Of a stretch of 64,000 nucleotides of DNA, positions 12,079 to 25,300 are shown in pieces. The stretch lies in contig FN649740.1 in NCBI GenBank assembly GCA_000310025.1, forward strand, positions 4,243,546 to 4,307,545, in the 5' to 3' direction. The notes under the pieces were generated by a model. The model searched no databases, was not told the DNA's origin, and saw only the letters and a list, made by a program, of their open reading frames with translations. This stretch comes from Ectocarpus siliculosus (taxonomy: Eukaryota > Sar > Phaeophyceae > Ectocarpales > Ectocarpaceae). Each line of letters starts with the position of its first letter. Positions within the stretch are counted from its first letter, which is position 1. Made by a program: the position numbers and the translations under genes.

Positions 12079-15000
12079 GCCTGAGGGCTCATCGTGCGCG
12101 TGCGTATTGACTCGTCCTCCGCAGTAGCTGCAGCAGCCGCAGATGCCAACAGGGTCTGCCAGCAGGTTTCGTGCCCATTGAAGTTGTTTCAGGAAAGTTT
12201 CGCGCGATTTCGTGATACATGTATAGCGTATGTACGACACCGCCCAGGTGGTGCTGCGGCATCGGGTTTGGCCGTATCTCCACAACCTCCCGTAACATTG
12301 GGCCGACAAAGGGCTTGCATGGCAGCTGAGAGCCGAGGGAACGCAGTTCATGTGTCCTGGAAGCATTTTTGTGCGACAGCGCGCGCGGAAAAGTCTACAG
12401 TATAGATAATCGAGAACCCTTTCCTTTTCGGTTTCCACTTCACGGCGCACTCGACAACAATGGACTTGGAATACATTTTGCATGTGTGTATCTTCAGCAA
12501 TACTCCGTTGTCCTTCTGTCGTCGACATCGGTATCCTTGGGTGACTGTGGTCTGGAGGAGGCTGTGGCGAATGTTTAGCCTGATTCAGGAAACTCGGAGA
12601 ATCGGCACGTTGTCCAATACTAGGTGCATATGGGCAAGGCGAGCACTCAAAAGAAGGCACCACTCTGCATCGGGTATCGTCGAAATTCAATCTCGTCTGG
12701 GAGAAACCGCCGTGCGACAAGAAACGAATCAATCAGATCTGAGAAAACGCCGTCGGTTCAGGCCCAACACTACTTTATATGTCTGTTCATCAGGGCTCCG
12801 GATATGTTCTCGGCGTGTCTGTTTGAGGCCTACAAGAGCTGTGGCCACAACTGTCTACTAAACCGTAGGTGATCGATACGGCCCTTCGCCGAACTGTGCC
12901 CCACGATATATTCCTGTTCCTGATCTTCAAGAATACAGCCGTGGGAGGTTAAAAATCAGAACGGACGATCGCTTCTCCGACCAATGGGGAAGCGCGGGGG
13001 TTGGTGTTGTTGAGGTACTGTATAATCACGCGTCGGTAGCCAAAACTCTGTCCCGATCGCACTCTCTGAAACTACCTTTCATGAGACCGGTTGCACTGCT
13101 TTCCGGCGTAACCGCAGCCACATTGGCAGTGGTGGCAGCCACGTTGCCCAAAAGGTTTCCAACTCCAACATTCTCTCAAATTTGGCTAACGTATTGTAGC
13201 ACATTTTTCTTCCAAGAAACGGCGCTTTCTACATACAGTATTCTATAGCGAATTTCACATCGTCTGTTCTGCAAGAGAACGGGGTACACACTACACATTG
13301 ACACCCTCAGGAACGCATGAGGTGGCGTCTGATCTGATCGTCGCCACATCACATTACGAATCCGATACTTCGTCTAGATGTACCCTCTCTTTCTCCACGT
13401 CCCCGACGAGGTCCTTGAGACTCTGCCCGCAATGAGCCATCAGAAAATCCCGGCACTTGTTTCGTGTTTCATGCGATACGGGGGTGAGGTAGAGGTGATG
13501 GTCTAAATGTCCACATACCATGGTTGTAGCATGTGGACCACGGGCCCTGGCCGGGGGGGGGGGGGAGGGGGGGGGGAAGGGGGGCGAAAGCGTGCCCAGG
13601 AAACACTTTCCACACGGGACCGAAGAGAAAGCACTGGCGACTGGCGACGCGATGCGGTCGACATACATCAACAAAATGCTGTGTTAACGCGGGCAAGATG
13701 AGCCCCCCGCACGTGAGATGCACGTGTTGAACCGGTTACAGTAGCATGTTCCTGTGATACAAGGGGTTGCCAAAAAATGGTAACTATTGTCCCCTCCACC
13801 AAAACCAGAATCCGATGCCCGAAGGAGAGGCCGCCTCGGTGGGCGGGTAGGGAGGTCGGGGGGTTCGTGGGTTCGTTTCCGGGGTCGTTCAAGGTTGGCT
13901 GATTATTGGGAGACAAATAATACCAGGTCGTGGCGTTGTGTGATTCATTCGTGATTCTGACTCTTTTTATACACAAGCATATTCTTTTGAGGTCCTCCCC
14001 CCCCCCCGTCCCTCCTCTTGACTGTGCGACGTCTTCGACCGCCCTTTCCCATAAGGTGAGCAGAAACACCCCACATCGTGAACCTTTTGTCAAGGGATAC
14101 AAAAACACAATAAACGTCGAGGATACGCACAGCCTGTTTGAGTTGAGGAAGACCTTCCGCCCACTTTACGGAGGGCAGTATTTCTGCTCAAGGTCCGTTA
14201 AATGTCGGGTGACCGGTGTTGCCTCGAGGTCTCGGAATACAGTACATATATCCACTTTTCACATCATGGTTCCAACAACCCTCTCCTTGAGCACGCACAC
14301 ACTCTCGCCATGTGCAGGCATTCATAGCCTTGCGCAACAGAGAACCTCCACCTGAACTCGTGAGCGCCCTCCGAACGCACAAATTTTGCCGGCCTCTCTT
14401 TGTGAGGAACATATGACACACCGTCTGGCCTTCCCAGTTCTTGGGATGTGCGCATGGCCACCCTTGCACACGATGGCCACCTCCGGCCACGAAAATACGA
14501 GCAAATCCGGTGGAGCCCATGCACCGAGTAGAATTCTAAACGACGCTGGGTACAACGAAGTGTAAAAACAACGTGGTACGCCCACCATTTCCATCACGCC
14601 CACCATTTTTATGAAAGCATTATGCAATGATTTGAAATATTGGACACTAAAGCCTTGATGTGTCATTCAAATATGTTATTCCGTATTGCCGTTGCCAAAC
14701 GAAGCACCTCCAGCGACACCAAACAAAACAAAACACACGGATGTCCTCCCAAGAACACACTTTTCGCGTTGACGGAGTCTACGGATGGCATTGTCGGTTT
14801 GGGAAGACTCTTATCCATTCACCAAATACGGAAAGTCACCTGTGGGCAGGTTGGAGGAGAGCTACAGTTCCCGCAGCTCGCTGAGAGGTCAGATCTCGGT
14901 GGGATGTGACCTGCACGCGGAAGCAAAGCTAAGAACTTTAGCGGGGAATAAACACGTTCCAAATACGGCTTCCTTTTCCGCATTCTAGAACCCTTACGGT

Positions 15001-18000
15001 AGTGACAAGCGTTTTTGTTGGATAAATCCTGAAATTTCAGTGGAGAATATCGCCCTACGTGGTGACTCACTACGTGACTCACCGCGTACCTGATGTTGGG
15101 GGGGGAATACTTTTGGCAAAGCGCCTAGACTTCCACGATCTCCGAAAAATAGGGCCTGCAAGCGGCAGACCACACTACCACTCTGCAGAAGAGCCCAAAG
15201 ATCTCTTCAGATTCTAGAACGTACTCAAAAACCTATAGAACTGGAGCATCGGCGGGACACCTTGGAACTTGTTCATCTCGACGACCCTGTGGCTGGTTTC
15301 CTTGCCGGCAAAGCTTCTTTAGTTGCGCCAGGTTTCTGAGCTCCGGCGGAATAGGCCTGGAATAAACGGGGGTCCGATATCAGAAGAGATCTCATCGTAA
15401 TGGGTAGGATCAAATATTGCACAGGGGGGTGAGACGATATTGCAGAAAAGCTCAATACCTCAATGAAATATTTTCAGTAAGGGCTGCTACCAAGAGTCGC
15501 CAACGCAAGTATGAAGTTGTATTCTTCCTGTTGAAGGTCTCTCGCCCACGAGCTTATCGTGTCTCTCTTTTGCCTCGCCAATTTGATCAAGACTCCTTGG
15601 CTATTCGGGGGTCTTCCTGAGCAAGTCGTGCAGGGCAATAGTGTTATGCGTACTCTTCTACGTTGGAGCGATAAGCCATACATGGGCTAGCGACAGTCCA
15701 TGCTACCGACCTTTTCGGAAACCAACCTTTACTGCACCATGTACTACAAACATATCAAGATTTATGAAAGTATTTCTTCTCCGATCCTCCAATTGCAGGA
15801 TCGATCCATCTCTCGTCGTTTTGCTGCTACCAAATTTCATCATTCCCAAAGGCGAAGTCGCTGCCATATGGGCCAAAACCCCCCTTCTTCTTTTCTATGC
15901 ACCCTGTAATGCTGTGATCGTTTCAACTGGCTCGATGCATACAGTTATGAAGTCATCAACTTCAAGCCATGATTATTGTATGAAATATTATTTCACATCT
16001 GGCGGGGGGAGAAAATACTCACCGTTTTGTCTGAAACGTAGGGTCAGACGATCAGGCATGACTTTTTGCATACCTTTCAATGGCGAGACTGTTATTACCT
16101 TACACCTTTTGGCTGTCTGTGTTCTCACGAAATGTTGCCTTCCCACAGATGTGCTTCACCTCCTTACCCTGGGGGGACATAAAGAGTACGTGAAATTTCC
16201 GTAACAAACAGACACGAGCTGATTGAGACACACGTTCCTACGGAAACCAAGAGGGTGCAATGACGAAGACGATCCAACAGAACAAGTTTCAGAAACCATG
16301 GAATGGACCGGATGATCACCTCGCGACGGACCGATCAGGAGGTCATTCTGGTAGAAACAGAATCCGTAGCACCACAGTGTGAAGTATCGACCGGCTGAGG
16401 CGAGGAAAACCAACGCACGAAGCGATGATTGGCGCGTTCACATGGAATCCTGTGAATCCAATTTTTTATGAGAATATACTCTACACCAAGTTTCACGTAC
16501 CTCGACTGCAAACCAATATAGCTAGCGTACTTGTCATTGTCATCGCGTTGTGGTTCTTGTGGTTGTAGCTGTTGCTGTATGTTTCCAATCTAACTCCTTT
16601 CCCCAAAGATGCACTTACCTGGCCCTACCTGGCCTTGCCTGGATGTGCCTAATTTCACTCGGCAAGCCACGAAGATGGGACCTGAGCATTCCCTGCCCGC
16701 AACCTGCTGCTAGGCGTTGCGGTGCATTCGCAGTTCCCCGAGGTTTTCGCCCGTTGGATCGATTTACCTATCAGCCTGGAAGATGCCACCTGGAAATGTC
16801 TCCGATCCTTCCTATGCTGCCCCCCCCAATACCCATTCATCTTCACGGTAATTTTTCATTCTCCACGACATTCACAGCCCAGTCAAGCCGGCCAGCACTC
16901 TGATTTCAAATGAATAGCGCGCCAGGGAAATATTGTCCAGCGGTGCGACATGGTCATCTTTGATTGACGCAAGTTTCGTGGGTCCACGACCACGTAAACT
17001 CTCAAGAGGCTCCCAAAATGGGCTTCTGTATTGCCACAAACCTACCCGTATGATGAATACGTAGGGCGACCGCAGTAGTATCGCAATATGGTTTTCGTGG
17101 CCGCAACGTGAACGCTACTCGTCTCGTCCGAAGACTGCACGCACCTCAGCACGTGAGGATAACATGAGTTTGAAGCTGTTTTGGCGTTCACGGTTTCCGA
17201 GAACCCCGACCCCGCAGAGGGGCCAGTTTCAACGACACACTTCATTCGGTTTCAACAACTTTACTTCGTCGCATAGTCATCTCGAAATGCAGTCGGTGTT
17301 CAAGTCCTACCTTCAATAGGTATTTCAGCAACCGACACTCTTACGTTGAATGGCTTCGGGGTGGGTTGAACCCTGCACATCAACTATGAGAACCTCAGCC
17401 AGCGCGGTGTGTGCGAGCCTGCCCCGTGGGACAACCTCTGAACATATCTTCGTACGTGAGGCTGAGTACTACATAGCTCGGGGATCCCCTCCCCCCAAAT
17501 TGCATAAACTGGACTATTTGTCGAGAAAATATGGCACGTCGAGGAAAATGGTGCAATAACTCACTGCCGCTGCTTGGGAATGAAATCACCCTGTCATTAT
17601 GTTTTTGCTCTTCACTCCTCTTTCATTCAGGAAGTCGTGCGCATCATATGACACGAGGCGTCGCCAGCAGAGCCCACCAATACAGTAAGCGCAGCTTGGC
17701 CGCTGTGGCGTCGAGCTTGGCCGCTGCCTCCACAATCGTGGGGAAGAAGGCCGCCTTGATGGTTGCAAGTGGTAGATCCAGCACATGTTTCCTGCCTTCG
17801 GGTACGTTCTTCAGCAGCAACAGCAGCAAACATCGTCGATAAACATGCGTTAGCTCTATTTTCAAAGAGAAGCGGCTTTTTGCCGCAGTGGCAGCACGAC
17901 CATGCCTTGGCATGTGCAGATTGGTACAGTAGGCACGTAATCGGGCGATACCTGTGGCGAGCAGTCTCGCCGTATATGCTTAACACGCCCCGTGCCGTGT

Positions 18001-18445
18001 AGCCGAACCTGACTCGGGCTTCGAGCGACCCACGACGATCTCCCCGTAAGAAGCGACCGCCACCCTGACACTGGGGTATTTGTGTCCACCAATGGCGATG
18101 GTCCATTGAAGTAGCGAGCACCAAAATAACGGATAGGGATTGTACAGGACGAGGGTTGCAGGGGGCGGAGGAATTGACCGGTACCATGACCGCGTGGAAT
18201 CCATGTTCAGTAGTTGAGTTGGGTTACCCAAGGCGTTGTTTTGGTCCGAGGGCTATCGTATGTTGGAGGGTCGGGATGTGTGGTGTGGATGTACGGGGTG
18301 TCTACAGTACAGAAGGCTTACGACGAGTGTCTACGCAGCCCACGCAGAGGGGTTTCCACAACATGTTTTGGCGTTTGTGTTCGCGCGCGAGAGAGGGAGA
18401 GAGAACGAGAAACACACACACGGTCGCCTTTACACCTCAGTGCTG

Positions 18446-18487
<42 letters not shown>

Positions 18488-18551
18488 GTCTCTCTCCGTT
18501 GCGTGAAGTGCAGTAGTAAACCCTCAGAAACAGAAGGGCCCGAGTCGGTGA
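12079..18551. other. No gene identified; decayed sequence with some long open frames
   Basis: Contains open frames of 225 codons (12055-12732 minus) and 187 codons (15641-16204 plus) with no recognisable domain, a G-rich run at about 13551-13582, and AT-richer sequence from about 14.2 to 16.4 kb. It probably includes old mobile-element remnants, but none can be named. Confidence 0.45.
18449..18486 (+). repeat. (CTG)n microsatellite
   Basis: About twelve CTG units, 65 bp upstream of the FNIP copy 1 start. The run reads poly-Leu, poly-Cys or poly-Ala depending on frame, so the open frames across it are not evidence of coding. Confidence 0.95.
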
Positions 18552-20270
18552 ATGGGCGTGGTCATGAGTCGCCACGCTGTTGATGCTGGTGTCGCGGAAG
18601 AAATGGCGGCACCAGCCTCTCTCCCGCGCGAAGACTTCACCAATCTCGCACCCGTGCCTCAAGCTCCCTCTTCGTCACGATCTCCCTTCAGCCAGCCGCC
18701 CGAATTTCGCTCTGCTCACCATGTCGCCGCCGCAGCGGATGCCGAGAGCATCCCGAAGAAACGCCAAGGTCACCGCCTGGAGCCTGCGCGCGGAGTGGAG
18801 ACCCGCAGTGCTGCCGGTACTGGTAAGCGAGAGGCCGGGACTTCAGCCTACAGCAGTAGTGGGACCGCAGGGCAAGTAGGCAAGCTGCAGTCCTGCCGTG
18901 ACAGTCAAGCCAATCCCACGGGAATGATCCAGATGAAAATAACGTTGATGTTGTTCAGACCAATCTTGCCTGTGAAACGACACCCACACATGCATCTTGT
19001 ATACTGCTGTGAATGTTGAAATTGTGAATTTGGCTGCTCACCAGGTCAGTATCTAGAAACTGTACAGCTCTTGTATCGCAGCACGCTACGTAGCAACACA
19101 CAGACAGCATTTCATAGGAGTTAAGGGTACTGACCATTCATCTGGTCGTTCCTTCCATATCCAGATATCCGCGGGTTGCCACAAAAGTGAAGCGTTGTCG
19201 AGAACTCGGCGAGGTCCTTTATCGCAAAAGCGTCTCTGTGTAGTCACATCACATCCAATTTCTCCGAAATCGTCTCATCAGGTGGACGAGGACGAAAGAG
19301 CGCACGAGCACGACGCAGCAACTCTTCGAAGACAAGTAGAACTGCAACGGACCCTCGCCTGTCCGACGCGTTGAAGATTGTTATGCTCTCCAAGTGGGCT
19401 ACCCTCAAGTCCGTGAAGCAACTGCAGCTCGCGTCACTCTCCATCTGCAGTGAAAGCCGAGCTTGTACCGCGTTTCACTTGAGAGTGGTGAGGCGAACCC
19501 CTAAGCGCCTCTGGACCACCACGAGCTCTACAGGGAAGAGGGTCGGAACTGACGGCGTGCCACCCATGCGCGTTGACTGGCTGACATTCAGGGAGTATTT
19601 CGAGCCCGCTGTGAGGAACGTGGTGTGGCGGGCAGGCCTCAGGAAGATCTCGTTTGGGAAGCATTTCAACCACCCTCTGACTGGGGTTACCTGGCCTGCG
19701 GGCTTGCGGGCAATCGTGTTCGGCTTCCACTTCGATCAGCCCATCGAGTCGGTGGTGTTTCCGCCTGGCCTCGAAGAATTGGAGTTTGGCCCGATGTTCG
19801 ACCAGGATGTCAACAGGGTGAAGTGGTCAATCAATCTGAAGAAACTCGTGTTCGGCTGCCGGTTCAGTCAAGCATTGGAGCTTGCATCGCTTCCCAGAGG
19901 ACTACAGAGGTTGCAGCTGGGCTGCAGCTGGAATCACCCTCTTGCGCCGGTTGCCCTTCCGGAGTCTCTGACCTATCTTCGTTTTGGTTATGACTTCGAC
20001 CACCCACTGGATGAAGTGGCGTGGCCACCAGGGTTGACGCACCTCTTCCTGGACCACTCCTTCAACCAGCCGATCGACGGGATCGCGTGGCCGGCCCCCC
20101 TGCAGCAGATTTCATTCGGCGACGCTTTCGATCAACCAATCGCCGGAGTTGAATGGCCGGCCTCCCTGGAACAGCTATCCTTCGGCTCCAGCTTCAGTCA
20201 ATCTCTTGCCCGAGTCGCGTGGCCAAGGTCGCTACGACGTGTGACGCGTTGCGGAGAAAGCCTGATGTGA
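18552..20270 (+). CDS. FNIP-type repeat protein, copy 1 (2 exons)
   Basis: A 419-residue protein. Exon 1 is 18552-18822 (donor GTAAGC) and exon 2 is 19282-20270 (acceptor TCATCAG), joined in phase 1. About ten repeats of 23 residues fill the C-terminal two thirds, with the form FxQPLxxVxWPxxLxxLxFG (for example FNQPIDGIAWP, FDQPIAGVEWP). This resembles the FNIP repeat family (PF05725) known from Dictyostelium and some giant viruses; FNIP repeats stack like leucine-rich repeats and probably bind proteins. The N-terminal 110 residues are Pro/Ser/Ala-rich, then comes a short conserved module (ALKIVMLS, LKSVKQLQLASLSIC, RTPKRLWT). Copy 2 at 39.4-42.0 kb has the same exon 1/2 split and phase, which is the main support for exon 1. 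Start candidates are ATG 18552 and ATG 18606; the first is given. No membrane segment or signal peptide is seen. Confidence 0.88.
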
Positions 20271-22340
20271 AAGCTGAGGTCTGCCGTGCTTGCTTCCGTG
20301 GTTCCGTTCTCCATCTTTAAAGACGTTCAACCGCAGGAAAGAGAGAAATGTGCGGTTGCCCTTTACGCGGGCACTGGCGTGAAGGTGAACCCATCACGTC
20401 TGCGGCCTGCATCCTGGCCAGCCATCTAGGCGGGTGTCAAAACTCGGCATCAGCGGCCATTCCACTCCACCTGAGAAGCCCTGCATCCACCGGCTGGTCG
20501 CCGCAAGGGCAGTCCATTCTTAGCGGATATCCAGAGCTAGCTAGACTGCAAAGAGGCTGGCACGATCTCTGCAGTGAAAAATGGGTCTACTTGATTAGTC
20601 TCCATGTCGTGGGGTTGGTTGTCGATGATGAACCCACCCAAGCTGCTCCGTTGAAGACAAATGAGGAAGGTATTGGCCTGTTTGAGTTTCGTTCAGGGCC
20701 CATATGCATATTGATGGTTCATCGCCAATAGGTGGGCCATTATCTCGATCTCTCTTTTCTGCGGAGATTATCAGCCGATGCTCAAAGCGGGCGCATGGAG
20801 AGATACAAATTGTGCCGGGAATCGACAACCTCATGATGCCACACCCCAACACGTCCTACTGTTCAAGGTACAATGTGAACGTATTAAACTTCACATTCAA
20901 CGTTCACGACGCCACCAATGAACGCAGAGGACCCCAATTTGCGGGTGTCACCAGCTGTGATCATCGAAAGTGAGAAGGCGGAAGGCCACAACGCACCTAT
21001 GTTGTTCCTCTCCTTGCTTTGAATTTCTTGGGGAGAAGGATTCAGCTCCCCCTACCTCTAGACTTCGAAGTAGCTCTACTTCCACACACATACTCGCGTC
21101 AAGTCAGCCGGACAAGCGTCCTGTACTTGAAGCCATAGTCGACCTTGACAAACGCTGAGAACGCAACAGGCCCGGAGCGAAAATCCAACACTGTATGCTC
21201 GAGTTAACCCTCACGCTAGAGGATTGTCACAGATGCTCACCAATATATGCTTTTGCCATATTGATAGTGAAGAAAAAAAAGCCCAATCTTTGCACAAAAA
21301 CGGCCACGTGCACATATCTTGCGGCGAGCAGATATTGCCGCATCCCACGCAACAGGTGTAATGCTTAATCTTCGTTACATTGTGCAAAATCTGTCGAGCG
21401 TCACGTCGCCTCCAACAAGTGAAATGATTGAAAGCAATCATCCCCTCTAAGACATCAAGGCGTGCCACGGGTAAAAGCCATCCCCGGCCTTCGAAAACAA
21501 ACAGCGCTTGAGCTTCAGACTCGTCTAAGTCTATCGCCGGACCCTCCTACCACATCCACCTCCGCATTGCGCTACAACAAGTGTTGCCAACATCAAAACA
21601 AGCTACGACCATTTTACCCTCAGGACATCGCAAGAACACAAGGTTCGACCCATGCCCGAAAACAAAACAAGAGAACTCTAACATCACCATATAGGAGGGC
21701 GGCTGATGCTTGTTCCCTGCACAAAATACCCAATTGTGTCGTCGTATCTGAGGAAACCCCCGAGTACGCGAAAACCATAGACTCGCGAGAAAAACACTCT
21801 CGAGTATCAGGATACAATCTACGCTTCCCCCCCCCACCCCGCACAATTGAAAAAAAAGAAAACGCTGTCCACTCATTTTATGCCAAGGCACAACCGCCTT
21901 GCCCCCCACCTTCGCTTCTCTCGTTGAGGAGCTCTGTGCGGCTAACAGCGTCCAAACTAACCACTTATGTACAAGAGTCATCTGCATGGTGAGGGTATAC
22001 AACGAGGCCTACCCTCTCCCAACTCAAACCCAATCCAAACACGGTGCGCCGGAGTTTCGGCCAGTTCATGTCTACATCAAACGTACAAGAACTTGTAAGA
22101 AAACATGGATTGTCCAGCGCTTGTCTTCAACTGTCCCGAACCATGATCAACCAGCCACCCTGAACAACCTCAACGACACAAGCTTTTCCTGGAAACTGTG
22201 GCTCAGCAGAGCCGCCGTCCTCGCTCAACAGCCCGAACCCGCCACGCCAACCCCCGCCCGGAAATCCCATGTATTTAGCCTACGAGAGTCCACATATCCC
22301 GGCAAGTTTTCTCACTGGGAATTTCTTTTTCGAATTTGTT
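20271..22340. other. Gap between FNIP copy 1 and SERINC; nothing recognised
   Basis: Intergenic between two genes whose 3' ends face each other. The longest frame is 21462-21992 (plus, 176 codons), Pro/Ser-rich and without a recognised domain. SERINC 3' UTR probably occupies part of the right side. Confidence 0.5.
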
Positions 22341-25300
22341 TTACGAGAAGTCCCGGTCGGGGAACACGAGAGGTGCGACCAGAGTCCACGCGTAGATGAT
22401 GTAGCAGACCCATTGGCCCGTGGTGGTGAGCCACATCGCCGTCCATCCGTTTTTGGGGTCGCTCGACTCGCCGTCCTCGTTGATGTCCCCCCAGTTCGTC
22501 AGCATCATTCCGAAGAACATGGAGATCAGCACCATCACAACGTTGAACCTCCAGCCCTGGTTGCGAGGGGAGAAATTCACAGGGACAAATGCAAGATCAC
22601 CACAAGGGATACAGCGGGGCTGACTCTACCGGCTCTACAACAAAAACGTGGGAAAATGTCTAGTGTGATCATAAACCCACAAGGTCGGAGGTATGGGTTG
22701 CCCTACCGGTCCTGGACACGCTAGAAGCTCGTGGCGAGCAAAGCTTCCCAACCAGGGTCGCGAAAAAAGGAACGACGAGTGAAACAAGAAAAAATGCGCC
22801 GCCCCTGGCGCTTGAATCCCACCAGATAGCCAGGGTCAGCGAGAGCAAATATAATAGGGAGGCGGAAGGCCAAGGAAGACGCGAGGGGTGATAAAAACAA
22901 TAGGCCATACGCAACGCTGGTGGGCGCATGGATTGGGATACGGAGATCGAGCACCCGAGAATGAGTAAATCGAGTTACGGAGAAATCCGAACCATTCAGA
23001 ACCATTCAGAAGTACGCCAGGAAGGATTTATTTGACCCAACAACAAACACGTGTAGTGGGATTTGACCCCTACCTTCAGAATCAATCACGTTGGCGCTGT
23101 GTAGAGCTCTCATGTCCGACTACAGGTGCAGGTTGTTGCTTTCCGTTGTTCGCTTTCTCTTGATTAACGCTTTCCCAAGCCAACTCACACGGATCCCAAG
23201 CACACCCGATCACTATGTCGTAAGCATACTCAACAGAAGGGCACAATCCTCCGCAAAAAGTCCAAATCTTGCATGACGCCACGTCATCGCATCTGACGAC
23301 GCGAGGCAACCATGGTCAAGCACGCTCACATGTCTACGTCCAAATACCTTGACAAATACGTTACCTGAGAAACAGACGATTTGGTCATCGACAGGAATTT
23401 GAGTGTTCGTACCTGGCATGGCCCCTAGTCTACCTTGCCGAGCGCAGCCGGCGGAGTTTCAACCGAGAAACACAGCACACCACCATGATAGAGCATAAGT
23501 CTGAAACCAAGATTGAAAGTATGAAGACTAGAACGACAATATACACAACATACCTCCGGAAGTAGCATGCTAGACGATAGCTCTTGCCAAGACCGAAAAA
23601 TAACAAGATCGGAACGATTCATCTCACCAATCCACCGTCGCTCTGGGCGGCGGAAGGAGTTCCGGCAGACGCCGGGGTGGCAGGTCTCGGCGAAGCCCCA
23701 GCGCCCACGTCCTGGTCTTGGGCGGTAACGGCTCCTTGCACGAACGGCCTGGTCTTGTCACCGCCGCCAGACTCGAGCGGCCCACCTCCGTCTCCGCCTG
23801 GCGCTTGAACCGGGCCCGGGGCCTCTTCGACCTTGAATGCCGAGTTCATCGGTTGCGTTTGGAAAGGCATCCGACCCCCCGTTTGGGGATGAACGAGAAC
23901 AAGGGTCAGTCATGAAGCGCACAAAAAGACACGGCAAGCATGATGGGAAAAAGAAGACGCCACGCTTGTGGAACAAGTATCCGCGATTCTATACAACCAG
24001 AAGGACGCTCGCATGACAGGGGCATCATGCAAACGATACGTGCAAGTATGCACCCACATCAAAAGCGAGAGCGCACGAACAAAACGTTAACGAAAACCGT
24101 GAAGTAGTCACCTCGTTTGCCTGGCCACCTAGCAAGGCGGTCACGGTTCTGGCAGCATTCAGCGTTACCCTGTAGTGCCACGGAGGAAAGAGAGCAGGAC
24201 CAAACAAGGACGAGAAACATTAGGGACCCTAAGCGGGAAATTACGGCTTACAACGATATGCGTCAAACACAAACATGGTGCGGGGGGCGGGGGCGGCAGG
24301 CGTTGCGGGATATATCACATAACTCTCACAGTGCTCCCACACGGCGAAGACCCGGGTAGAAGCCGACGATACGCTATGGGATGGGACTTTGGCCCTTACT
24401 GCTCATGATTTCCCTAACCCACCGCTGCTATTGGGGGGGGTTGCCTCTGAAGCACAGTGGCATCGCCTACAAAGCGGAAACGGGTGTTCTGGGGACTATG
24501 CCCTACCTTGCTAGTTTCGGAGACATCTGGGAAGGTAACACGACTTCATGCTGCGCGGTCGCTACGAGGGCAAGAGTCACGGGAAGGAGGGAGCTCGATA
24601 AAGACCAAAACGGACACAAGAGCGCAAACAGGTCAACACAGCTTTGACCCTGCTGCCCTAAAAAACGCCAGAGAAAAGGCCAGCAAAAAAAAAAAACAGT
24701 GACGCACCAGAAGAGCGACAGCACAGTGAGCGCGATGCCGATGAGCACGACCGTGGTGTTGCTCTCCCCGACGAAGGGGTTGCAGGAAGAGGTTGGCGTT
24801 TTCGAAACGGCCGAGAAGCAGAGGAACGTGGCGTAAGAGGTCACCACCGCCGAGGCGAGCAGGTTTCCCTCGCCCCCCAGCAGCTGGAGAGCGGTAATCG
24901 CCTGTTGCGATCGAAGGCGGAAATTCCGGACAAAAAAAAGCGTAATGGGGCGCGAGCAAAGAAGAGGGGGCGACGCGAGCCGGGCAAAGAGGTTGACAGG
25001 CGAGGGTAGGCAATCACAACCAGTGTTATCGACCCAACCCAAATCCGGAAATAAATCCGGGCGTGACCCAAAAATGACAGCGGTTCAGCCGCGAACATGC
25101 AAGAGCTTCACCTTCCACCCAACCAAACTAACGCAACCTTTGGCAAATATATAGCATGCACCTACACGTACACGTCCCTTCGTCGTAGCAGCTGCAGCAA
25201 CGGCGGCACCGCCACCACCACCACGCCCCAACACACATAAACAACTCACAGAGGCGCTACAGCAACAGGCCAGCTTCGCTTGGAAGACTCACCACCGCGA

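Noticed and set aside
12055-12732. 225-codon minus-strand open frame
   Set aside because: No domain, start context or splice support; it overlaps a tandem repeat and several plus-strand frames. Left as unassigned.
15641-16204. 187-codon plus-strand open frame in AT-richer sequence
   Set aside because: No recognisable domain, no splice support and no homologous copy in the window; a frame of this length can arise by chance in 64 kb.
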